From: Candidatus Woesearchaeota archaeon
Lineage (GTDB): Archaea; Nanobdellota; Nanobdellia; SCGC-AAA011-G17; GW2011-AR20
NCBI GenBank assembly: GCA_018302885.1
Contig: JAGVZC010000026.1
Span: 1-6,940, forward strand
Reading direction: 5' to 3'
Length of the DNA stretch: 6,940 bases
Shown piece by piece: positions 1 through 4,245 of the stretch. How positions within the stretch are numbered: position 1 is the first letter of the stretch; the number at the start of each line of letters is the position of its first letter. The notes beneath the pieces were generated by a model. The model did no database searches. It was not told where the DNA came from and saw only the letters and a program-made list of their open reading frames with translations. A program made the position numbers and the translations under genes.

Positions 1-95
1 TTATCTCCAACTTTTAATGCACTAGTCAATTTTATTGCAGCTACACCTATCTTAGAAAAATAAGAAAATACCTGTCCAATTTCTTTATCAGCCAT
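1..95 (-). CDS. Translation elongation factor-like small protein (EF-Tu domain 2-like), 3' end cut by window edge
   Basis: Only the first 31 residues are visible (MADKEIGQVFSYFSKIGVAA, then IKLTSALKVGD); the gene runs off the left edge. The pattern IG-V--YFSKIGVAAIKL-LKVGD matches, from memory, the archaeal proteins of about 80 residues annotated 'translation elongation factor-like', a single beta-barrel related to EF-Tu domain 2. Their precise role is unproven; relatives are often linked to U32 peptidase or tRNA/rRNA-modification proteins. The ATG is supported by a GGGGGG Shine-Dalgarno-like run six bases upstream. The gene lies just downstream of tRNA-Gln on the same strand, so it could be read through from the tRNA promoter or use its own TATA element at 131-140. 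Because only a fragment is seen, the family call is good but not certain. Confidence 0.75.
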   Translation of the reverse strand, partial: MADKEIGQVFSYFSKIGVAAIKLTSALKVGD

Positions 96-100
96 ATTAA

Positions 101-107
101 ACCCCCC
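101..107 (-). promoter_or_regulatory. Ribosome binding site of the EF-like gene
   Basis: On the minus strand an A/G run ending in GGGGGGT sits six bases before the ATG at 95. The spacing equals that of the other leadered genes in the window, and it decides the start codon. Confidence 0.55.
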
Positions 108-130
108 TTTAATTTAATATAAGACAAGGA

Positions 131-141
131 AATATATAAAG
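131..141 (-). promoter_or_regulatory. Candidate TATA box for the EF-like gene
   Basis: Minus-strand CTTTATATATT lies about 41 bases before the EF-like ATG. Initiation about 25 bases downstream would give a short leader that just includes the G-rich ribosome binding site. The tRNA 3' end is only 8 bases away, so read-through from the tRNA gene is an alternative. Confidence 0.4.
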
Positions 142-148
142 ATTTGTA

Positions 149-221
149 TAGCCCCGCCAGGATTCGAACCTGGGTCCCAGCCTCCAAAGGGCTGTATCTT
201 AGACCACTGGACCACGGGGCT
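149..221 (-). tRNA. tRNA-Gln, anticodon UUG
   Basis: A 73-base cloverleaf folds by eye. The acceptor is AGCCCCG paired with CGGGGCT (A1-U72 closing pair), with U8-G9 and discriminator A73 at position 149. The D arm starts GUCC and carries the AGUGG loop; its stem is weak, with a G-U pair and a C13/A22 mismatch. The anticodon stem is CAGCC/GGCUG with loop CUUUGGA, so the anticodon is UUG (window bases 185-187) and reads CAA for glutamine. A four-base variable loop follows, then the T arm CCAGG-TTCGAAT-CCTGG. No CCA is encoded and no intron is present. The A1-U72 pair and the GCCCG-type acceptor agree with archaeal tRNA-Gln, which in most archaea is charged with Glu and then amidated by GatDE. 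That last point is family knowledge and is not shown here. Confidence 0.96.
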
Positions 222-244
222 ATATAATTATAAAGCAAAAAATC

Positions 245-254
245 TTTTTAAAAA
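245..254. promoter_or_regulatory. Palindromic TATA element serving divergent tRNA-Gln and membrane gene
   Basis: TTTTTAAAAA is a perfect 10-base palindrome. Its centre is about 28 bases upstream of the tRNA 5' end (221, minus strand) and about 24 bases upstream of the ATG at 274 (plus strand). Both distances are what an archaeal TBP-bound TATA box needs for transcription starting at the tRNA 5' end and, in the other direction, at or near a leaderless ATG. No other good TATA candidate was seen for the plus-strand gene. No clear TFB-recognition (BRE) bias was judged. Confidence 0.55.
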
Positions 255-273
255 TATTGTTATTTATGATAAT

Positions 274-672
274 ATGAAAAAAAATGAATTTATAGCAGAA
301 ACTTTAATTTGGTTGCATTTTATTACAATGACAATTTTTGGCGTGGTTGTTTTTTTCATACCTTTAAGAATATGGCCAACAAGACCCATATGGCATTTCT
401 CATTTTTGTTTGCAGTCATGATATCAGGCTTAATTTTTGGGATAATTTATAGAAAAAAATTCAACATAAAAAAAGCGCACATCTGTTTTCTCAATTTGAT
501 AACGCAGAGAATAAGGGGGTATAAGTTTAATGATCCAAAAAATTATACATATTCTCACATGGCTGAAATATTGCAGAGATTTGGAGTAAAAATTTCTCCA
601 TTATTGTCATGGGTTAGCTTAGTGATAGCAACAGCATTAACAATAATTAATTTGGTTCTTTACCTTTCCTGA
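274..672 (+). CDS. Small three-helix membrane protein, possibly DUF2784-like
   Basis: This 132-residue protein has three likely transmembrane segments, at residues 9-33, 40-59 and 108-131. A basic, hydrophilic stretch (60-105) with a single Cys (71) lies between the second and third. The order LIWLHF near the start, W-H at 39-41, ICFLN at 70-74, then a short amphipathic stretch and a C-terminal helix recalls the layout of DUF2784 membrane proteins. This is a weak resemblance from memory and the function is unknown. No Shine-Dalgarno sequence precedes the ATG, and a TATA element lies about 24 bases upstream, so the mRNA is probably leaderless. It is divergent from tRNA-Gln. Its 3' end overlaps a candidate 35-residue ORF on the opposite strand. 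Confidence 0.75.
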   Translation: MKKNEFIAETLIWLHFITMTIFGVVVFFIPLRIWPTRPIWHFSFLFAVMISGLIFGIIYRKKFNIKKAHICFLNLITQRIRGYKFNDPKNYTYSHMAEILQRFGVKISPLLSWVSLVIATALTIINLVLYLS

Positions 673-754
673 AAATAGAATTCGGATTGAATATCAGATA
701 AAGAACTACAAGGAAACTGATAAAGCTCAGGATAACAATCAGCCAATTATTCAT
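647..754 (-). CDS. Candidate 35-residue single-helix membrane micro-protein behind bud32
   Basis: This short ORF starts at an ATG lying inside the last codons of bud32 (8-base overlap, different frame) and ends with TAA at 647-649. The product begins MNNWLIVILSFISFLVVLYL, then IFNPNSIFRKGKEPN: one strong transmembrane helix (about residues 4-22) and a basic C-terminal tail, a layout consistent with N-out/C-in topology. Its last 26 bases overlap, tail to tail, the 3' end of the plus-strand membrane gene. The overlap with bud32 suggests translational coupling, since no Shine-Dalgarno sequence sits at normal distance; a GGAGAGG lies about 17 bases upstream. It could also be a chance ORF. The hydrophobic profile and position are the only support. 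Confidence 0.4.
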   Translation of the reverse strand: MNNWLIVILSFISFLVVLYLIFNPNSIFRKGKEPN

Positions 755-1346
755 TTTTATTTTTATAACGTCCTCTCCTTTCAACTTTTTCCAGTCTTTT
801 TAAAACTTCTTTCCAGTTTTTGCTTGATTTATATCCATTTAAAACTTTTTTATATGATTCCTCAAAATGCTTGTAGTGCTTGCTTTCCAGCGCCTGTTTT
901 AACAAATGCAGGTCAACCGCCTTGTCTTCTATCTTTTTTGAATGGAATCCCAGTCCAAAATCAATGAAATAAACTTTGTCCTTCAGTATCATATTTGAGG
1001 TTGTCAAGTCACCATGAATGATGTCTTTGTCATGCATTTTTGCAATTCTTCTTCCAATTTCTCTCAATAACAAATTTCTTTTTTCTCTGGTCATATTATC
1101 TAAAATGTCTTTTACCAATTTTCCGTCTATGAACTCCATTACAATCTTCATTTCCTTGTCATTCACTTCATAAACCTCTGGAGAATTATCAATCTTTTCC
1201 AGTAATTTGCCCTCGCTTCTTGTTCGAAACTTTCTCAATTTATTGTCTATGTCATCAATCCGATAAGATTTTCTTATTCTTTCTTTGATTACTTTATCTT
1301 TATCTAAAAATATAATTGCTTCTGCTGCCTGCTTTATAATTTTCAT
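747..1346 (-). CDS. bud32: Bud32, KEOPS complex kinase/ATPase
   Basis: This 199-residue protein kinase fold lacks the usual large C-lobe, as is typical of Bud32/PRPK. Visible motifs are an N-terminal AAEA (7-10; many relatives have GAEA), the ATP-binding lysine in VIKE (K21), the R-K-SYR/LR--RTRSE region (25-45), the catalytic loop HGDLTTSN (111-118, D113), DFG (129-131), DKAVDLHLLK (141-150) and a basic RRGR near the C-terminus (190-193). In KEOPS, Bud32 supports Kae1 in making the universal t6A37 modification on ANN-decoding tRNAs. Kae1 is often fused to or next to Bud32 in archaea; here Bud32 stands alone and no kae1, pcc1 or cgi121 is in view. It follows the DUF2087 gene after a single base (TGA-A-ATG). 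A GGAG (1356-1359) nine bases upstream of its ATG can serve as ribosome binding site. Confidence 0.94.
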   Translation of the reverse strand: MKIIKQAAEAIIFLDKDKVIKERIRKSYRIDDIDNKLRKFRTRSEGKLLEKIDNSPEVYEVNDKEMKIVMEFIDGKLVKDILDNMTREKRNLLLREIGRRIAKMHDKDIIHGDLTTSNMILKDKVYFIDFGLGFHSKKIEDKAVDLHLLKQALESKHYKHFEESYKKVLNGYKSSKNWKEVLKRLEKVERRGRYKNKNE

Positions 1347-1347
1347 T

Positions 1348-1635
1348 TCAGTAAACTCCGCTATCCTTCATTTTTTTCTGATTAAAATTAATCCTTGCTA
1401 ATTCCTCATCAGAAAGTGCACTTTTCTTCAACCAATAAACGCTTTTATAAGAGTCCTTTCCAAGATAGTTGAAATTTACCAATTCTCTTCTGAAAAGAAC
1501 ATAATCATCGATATTAAATGATTTTATAATCTCATTCACTTTTTGCTCAGTATATTCCTTGCCTCTCTCAAATTTCATTGCAATTCTACCAAGAATTTCC
1601 TGCTTCTTTAAATCATCTTTAGGGAGTGTTATCAT
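1348..1635 (-). CDS. DUF2087-domain protein
   Basis: This 95-residue soluble protein is covered largely by a DUF2087-type domain. KFERGKEYTEQKVNEIIKSF (21-40) is followed by IDDYVLFRRELVNFNYLGKD (42-61) and VYW (66-68), matching the remembered pattern F-kg--YtE-eVNe-L--f--D---LRR-LVd-g-L-R---G--YW. In bacteria this domain often follows an ArsR-type winged-helix domain and itself looks like a winged helix, but its biochemical role is not established. Here it stands alone. Its ATG overlaps the srp54 stop in an ATGA tetranucleotide, with no Shine-Dalgarno sequence, so it is probably translated by coupling. Bud32 follows after one base. The last 25 residues are basic and outside the domain. Confidence 0.82.
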   Translation of the reverse strand: MITLPKDDLKKQEILGRIAMKFERGKEYTEQKVNEIIKSFNIDDYVLFRRELVNFNYLGKDSYKSVYWLKKSALSDEELARINFNQKKMKDSGVY

Positions 1636-2966
1636 TTCAGTTTAAACTTGCCCATCTTTTTCATTAACTTTTCAGGGTCTTTTCCTTTCATCATCTTCAT
1701 CATTTTCTTTGCCATCCTGTATTGCTTAATTAATTCTCTTACTTCGCCGACGGTTGTTCCGCTTCCGTTTGCAATTCTTTCAGCCCTTTTGGAATCAATT
1801 AAATCCGGATTATTTCTTTCCTTTTTTGTGCATGAGTCGATGATGTATTTCCATCTTTCAAGTTTTCCTTCCTGAACCTGTAAAGCCTCCTTTGGTAATT
1901 TTATTCCAGACAAACCAGGCACCATATCCATGATTTTATTCAGGGGACCCATTTTTTTCATTGCTTTCATCTGCTCATACAAATCATTCAGATCAAAATC
2001 GCCGCTAACCAACCTGTCTTTCATATCGCCAGCTTTTTCTTCATCAATGACATCCTTGGCTTTTTCCAATAATGCCTCTAGATCGCCCATTCCCAATAAT
2101 CTTGAAACAAAACCTTTTGGATTGAAAGTTTCCAAATCATCAATCTTTTCTCCAACACCAATAAATTTGATTTTAGCTCCTGTAGCGGCAGTTCCTGTCA
2201 ATGATCCTCCTGCTTTTGCAGTTCCATCCAATTTGCTTACTATAACCCCAGTAACTCCGCAGTTCTTATGAAAACCTTCAGCTAAGCCCTGAGCAGCCTG
2301 CCCTATGTCTGCACTAAGAACCAATAATTTTTCATCGGGCTTTATTTTATCATTCAGTTCTTTAATCTCTTTAACTAATTCCTCATCCAGAGAATCCCTG
2401 CCTGCAGTATCTATAAATAAAATATCATATTTAGAATATTTGTCCTCAAATTCATTATAAATTTTAACGGGGTTTTTTTCTTTTCTGTCTGTATAGCAAT
2501 CAACGTTTATTTTGGAGCAAATTTGCTCTATCTGATCCACAGCGGCAGGTCGATGAACATCCAGTCCCAATGTTGCAACTTTATATCCTCTTTTCTTGTA
2601 ATAATTGCATAACTTGCCAATTGTTGTTGTTTTGCCAGAGCCGTAGACACCAACCATCATAATCTTGAATGGTTTTTTCTTTGCTATAACTAATTCAGAT
2701 TTTTCATCCCCAAGAAATTTTACCAGTTCATCATAAACAACATTAACCAGATAAGTTCTCTTGTCCAGCTTTGATTTTGCCTTCACAACTTTTTCTTTTA
2801 TTGATTTTGTCAGTTCAGAGACAAGTTTGACATTGACGTCAGCCTGCAACAAGGCTCTTTGAATTTCCCTTACTAAATCATCAACTAATTTGTCATCAAC
2901 AAATATGCTTTTGGCTAATTTATTCAATATATCCTTGAATCTGCTTCCAAGCTTATCCAATACCAT
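1632..2966 (-). CDS. srp54: Signal recognition particle 54 kDa GTPase, SRP54
   Basis: This 444-residue protein has the full N-G-M domain order. The N domain (about 1-95) carries ALLQADVNVKLV (38-49; usual ALLEADV). The G domain shows P-loop GVYGSGKTTT (106-115), DVHRPAA (136-142), DTAGR (186-190), SKLDGTAKAGG (244-254) and the G5-like region FIGVGE (268-273). FVSRLLGMGDL (286-296) leads into the methionine-rich M domain with GPLNKIMDMVPG (340-351) and the 7S RNA-binding SKRAERIANGSGT (392-404), ending in KMMKMMKGK. It binds SRP RNA and signal sequences on the ribosome and docks with FtsY, also in this window. Two positions differ from my memory of the family: LSAD at 217-220 where VDA/IDA is usual, and KAGG where KGGG is usual. 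It heads an operon with the DUF2087 gene and bud32. It has no Shine-Dalgarno sequence, and a TATA element 27 bases upstream indicates a leaderless mRNA. Confidence 0.97.
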   Translation of the reverse strand: MVLDKLGSRFKDILNKLAKSIFVDDKLVDDLVREIQRALLQADVNVKLVSELTKSIKEKVVKAKSKLDKRTYLVNVVYDELVKFLGDEKSELVIAKKKPFKIMMVGVYGSGKTTTIGKLCNYYKKRGYKVATLGLDVHRPAAVDQIEQICSKINVDCYTDRKEKNPVKIYNEFEDKYSKYDILFIDTAGRDSLDEELVKEIKELNDKIKPDEKLLVLSADIGQAAQGLAEGFHKNCGVTGVIVSKLDGTAKAGGSLTGTAATGAKIKFIGVGEKIDDLETFNPKGFVSRLLGMGDLEALLEKAKDVIDEEKAGDMKDRLVSGDFDLNDLYEQMKAMKKMGPLNKIMDMVPGLSGIKLPKEALQVQEGKLERWKYIIDSCTKKERNNPDLIDSKRAERIANGSGTTVGEVRELIKQYRMAKKMMKMMKGKDPEKLMKKMGKFKLK

Positions 2967-2987
2967 TTAATTAGTATTGGAATCAAA

Positions 2988-2998
2988 TTTTATAAAAG
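2988..2998 (-). promoter_or_regulatory. TATA box of the srp54 operon
   Basis: Minus-strand CTTTTATAAAA is centred 27 bases before the srp54 ATG, the spacing expected for a leaderless archaeal transcript. Confidence 0.6.
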
Positions 2999-3002
2999 TT
3001 TG

Positions 3003-3016
3003 TAAATAAAAAGAAA
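3003..3016 (-). terminator. T-rich termination signal after the zinc-ribbon gene
   Basis: Directly after the TAA of the zinc-ribbon gene the minus strand reads TTTCTTTTTATTTA, an oligo-T type signal of the kind that stops archaeal RNA polymerase without a hairpin. It lies just before the srp54 TATA box. Confidence 0.4.
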
Positions 3017-3166
3017 TTAGGCTTTGCCTAATATGCTGTACATGCCGGTGCCACATTTTGGGCATTTACCTTTCATTGCTCTTCTGCCGTTCTTCATAGT
3101 AACTTCCTTTGCATCCTTCATTTCAACACCCTTCTTTTTACATTTTACACAATAGCCTTTAGCCAT
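3017..3166 (-). CDS. Small zinc-ribbon protein, DUF5679-like
   Basis: This 49-residue protein has two CxxC pairs: YCVKCK (Cys 6 and 9) and KCPKCGTGMY (Cys 35 and 38). Together they are a clear single zinc ribbon with 25 residues between the pairs. The central KDAKEVTMKNGRRAMKGKCP (17-36) closely resembles remembered DUF5679 proteins, whose function is unknown; nucleic-acid or protein binding is the usual guess for such ribbons. The start is decided by an AAGGAG Shine-Dalgarno sequence 10 bases upstream (3177-3182). It has its own TATA-like element just after the stop of the upstream membrane gene and is followed by a T-rich signal, so it may be a single-gene transcript between two operons. 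Confidence 0.85.
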   Translation of the reverse strand: MAKGYCVKCKKKGVEMKDAKEVTMKNGRRAMKGKCPKCGTGMYSILGKA

Positions 3167-3176
3167 TTTTTATCAA

Positions 3177-3182
3177 CTCCTT
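3177..3182 (-). promoter_or_regulatory. Ribosome binding site of the zinc-ribbon gene
   Basis: AAGGAG, continuing as TTGAT, precedes the ATG at 3166 with ten bases between GGAG and ATG. It fits the 3' end of archaeal 16S rRNA and fixes the start of this short gene. Confidence 0.6.
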
Positions 3183-3211
3183 GAATTTAATAAAAAAATA
3201 AAGAATAAAGG

Positions 3212-3220
3212 ATTTATAAG
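3212..3220 (-). promoter_or_regulatory. Candidate TATA box of the zinc-ribbon gene
   Basis: Minus-strand CTTATAAAT sits 46-54 bases before the ATG. Initiation about 25 bases downstream would leave a leader of roughly 25 bases containing the AAGGAG site. It starts one base past the stop codon of the DUF5652-like gene. Confidence 0.45.
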
Positions 3221-3221
3221 T

Positions 3222-3437
3222 CTATTTCTTTTTATTTTTTTCTTTTTTTCCGTGAATTAACAGGTAAATTATTGGCAATATTCCTACGGAATTAACTATA
3301 AGGATAAAGACAAACCAGACAAGATGTCTATTTCTTGCAGATTTCCATAAAGCCACACCCTTCCAAACAACATCCCATATTATTATCAAATAAATCCACG
3401 GGGAATTTACAAATGCTATTAAACTTTCGTACGCCAT
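3222..3437 (-). CDS. Small two-helix membrane protein, DUF5652-like
   Basis: This 71-residue protein has two transmembrane segments (about 13-32 and 40-61) separated by KSARNRHLVW, and ends in a strongly basic KKEKNKKK tail that should stay in the cytoplasm. The pattern IIIWDVVWKGVALWKSARNR, then W-F--I-IVNSVGILPIIYL, matches remembered DUF5652 proteins, a family of short archaeal/CPR membrane proteins related to the phospholipase D N-terminal (PLDc_N) segment. Function is unknown. It has the best ribosome binding site in the window (GAGGTGAT, five bases from ATG). This site overlaps the stop codon of the upstream lipoprotein gene, so the two are very likely co-transcribed and translationally coupled. 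Confidence 0.82.
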   Translation of the reverse strand: MAYESLIAFVNSPWIYLIIIWDVVWKGVALWKSARNRHLVWFVFILIVNSVGILPIIYLLIHGKKEKNKKK

Positions 3438-3440
3438 TTT

Positions 3441-3448
3441 ATCACCTC
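3441..3448 (-). promoter_or_regulatory. Strong Shine-Dalgarno of the DUF5652-like gene
   Basis: GAGGTGAT is a near-perfect complement to the archaeal 16S rRNA tail. It overlaps the TGA stop of the lipoprotein gene (3447-3449), the classic arrangement for coupled translation. Confidence 0.7.
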
Positions 3449-3842
3449 ATTTTCTTGCCCCACTTTTAGGGCTTCCGCCTGTTGGAGTGGGTTGTCTGGT
3501 ATCTGCACAGCTAACAGTATCATATTGTGAACCCTCCGAACATCCTGTTTCACCTTCTTCAGGGCTTGATACGCAAGATTGATCATTGGCAGAATCCCAA
3601 ATATCGGTGTATCTTCCATTTTCATTTGGTTCACTCCTGTAACCTATGCAGCTCCAAGGTGTTGGTGGAGTTTCAAAAACACCATCTCCTTCATTATCTA
3701 AATTTGCTCTTTGTGCATCAGTATCTAAATTATTTCTCAAAAATCCTCTTCCAACATTCTGGCTACATCCAGATAAAACAAATAATCCAAAAGCAAGTAA
3801 AACAAAAATCATAATTAAATATTTATTTCTCAGTTTGAGCAC
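3447..3842 (-). CDS. Cysteine-containing lipoprotein of unknown function
   Basis: The longest reading is 131 residues from a GTG at 3842. The N-terminus is a lipoprotein signal peptide: basic LRNK, a hydrophobic run (about 9-22), and lipobox LSGC (23-26) with Cys26 as the lipidation site. The mature part is acidic and low in complexity, with four further cysteines (65, 90, 101, 112) that could form two disulfides, and it ends in a Pro/Gly/Ser-rich basic tail. No family is recognised. The start is doubtful. The GTG lies inside the Shine-Dalgarno sequence AAGGAGGTG (3840-3848), so it is unlikely to be the initiator. The in-frame CTG at 3833, six bases after the site, would give the cleaner signal MRNKYLIMIFVLLAFGLFVL. 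The first ATG (3812) would remove all basic residues and lies too far from the site. It probably forms a two-gene operon with the DUF5652-like gene. Confidence 0.72.
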   Translation of the reverse strand: MLKLRNKYLIMIFVLLAFGLFVLSGCSQNVGRGFLRNNLDTDAQRANLDNEGDGVFETPPTPWSCIGYRSEPNENGRYTDIWDSANDQSCVSSPEEGETGCSEGSQYDTVSCADTRQPTPTGGSPKSGARK

Positions 3843-3848
3843 CTCCTT
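3840..3848 (-). promoter_or_regulatory. Shine-Dalgarno of the lipoprotein gene, overlapping a GTG
   Basis: AAGGAGGTG is a full-strength site. Its last three bases are the GTG that opens the longest reading frame. Normal spacing (5-7 bases, as at the other genes here) points instead to the in-frame CTG at 3833-3831. Confidence 0.6.
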
Positions 3849-3870
3849 ATAATATTAGATTATAATGAGT

Positions 3871-3883
3871 AATATATTATAAA
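3871..3883 (-). promoter_or_regulatory. Candidate TATA box of the lipoprotein operon
   Basis: Minus-strand TTTATAATATATT lies about 35 bases before the Shine-Dalgarno/GTG region. Transcription from about 25 bases downstream would include the ribosome binding site in a short leader. A second, weaker A/T match (TCATTATAAT, 3859-3868) cannot be excluded. Confidence 0.4.
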
Positions 3884-3903
3884 TTTATCTGAAACTCAGA
3901 AAA

Positions 3904-3912
3904 ACTTATTAA
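3904..3912 (+). promoter_or_regulatory. Candidate TATA box of the 103-residue gene
   Basis: CTTATTAAG, reading from base 3905, is centred about 26 bases before the ATG at 3934, with no Shine-Dalgarno sequence in between. This is the leaderless pattern also seen at srp54 and ftsY. Confidence 0.45.
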
Positions 3913-3933
3913 GTTGCTTAACTAAATGAAATT

Positions 3934-4245
3934 ATGGCAATAAAATTATCAAAAGGAGAATTAAAAAAAGAATTACAATATATTGAGAACGTAACTGTGA
4001 CAAGAGATGGAAAAATAATACAGGATGGAATCAAAGGAAATCAAGTAAATGTGGATTATTTATTGACCAATTTCAGTAACGGAAATAAACCAGTGGAACT
4101 TGTGATTGATCCCCCAAAAATAGAATTAATTGCAAAAACGAAGGATATAACAAAAATTGTTATAAAATTCAGTGGAAGGAATTTAGAAACTAAAAGAATA
4201 ATTATAGAAGGAACAAATCTAAGAAGAATGCTAACCAGAGTCTAA
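3934..4245 (+). CDS. Hypothetical 103-residue basic protein, unrecognised
   Basis: I do not recognise this family. The protein is soluble, has no cysteine, signal peptide or membrane segment, and is Lys-rich. After a short N-terminal helix (LSKGELKKELQYI, 5-17) it alternates short strands: NVTVTRDGKII (19-29), VELVIDPPKIELIAK (54-68), ITKIVIKFSG (72-81) and RIIIEGTNLRRMLT (88-101). This suggests a small beta-rich or alpha/beta domain that ends in a basic helix. The PKIELIAK and ITKIVIKF segments look like adjacent beta strands of a compact fold. The ATG has no Shine-Dalgarno sequence but a TATA-like element about 26 bases upstream, so it is probably leaderless. It diverges from the lipoprotein operon and converges on ftsY, with the two stop codons overlapping. 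The coding pattern (length, start, typical codon use) makes a real gene likely. Confidence 0.7.
   Translation: MAIKLSKGELKKELQYIENVTVTRDGKIIQDGIKGNQVNVDYLLTNFSNGNKPVELVIDPPKIELIAKTKDITKIVIKFSGRNLETKRIIIEGTNLRRMLTRV

Noticed and set aside
47..238. 63-residue minus-strand ORF across the tRNA
   Set aside because: It runs through the whole tRNA-Gln gene and into the EF-like gene in another frame; it has no Shine-Dalgarno sequence and its sequence is explained by the tRNA.
1648..2271. Plus-strand ORFs opposite srp54
   Set aside because: They are shadows of the strongly conserved SRP54 frame; Phe/Ser-rich composition reflects reversed Lys/Glu codons.
3419..3634. 71-residue minus-strand ORF inside the lipoprotein gene
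   Set aside because: It overlaps both the lipoprotein (signal peptide and lipobox) and the start of the DUF5652-like gene in another frame, and has no family resemblance or ribosome binding site.
3527..3852. Plus-strand ORFs opposite the lipoprotein gene
   Set aside because: They are antisense shadows of the lipoprotein reading frame with no initiation signal.
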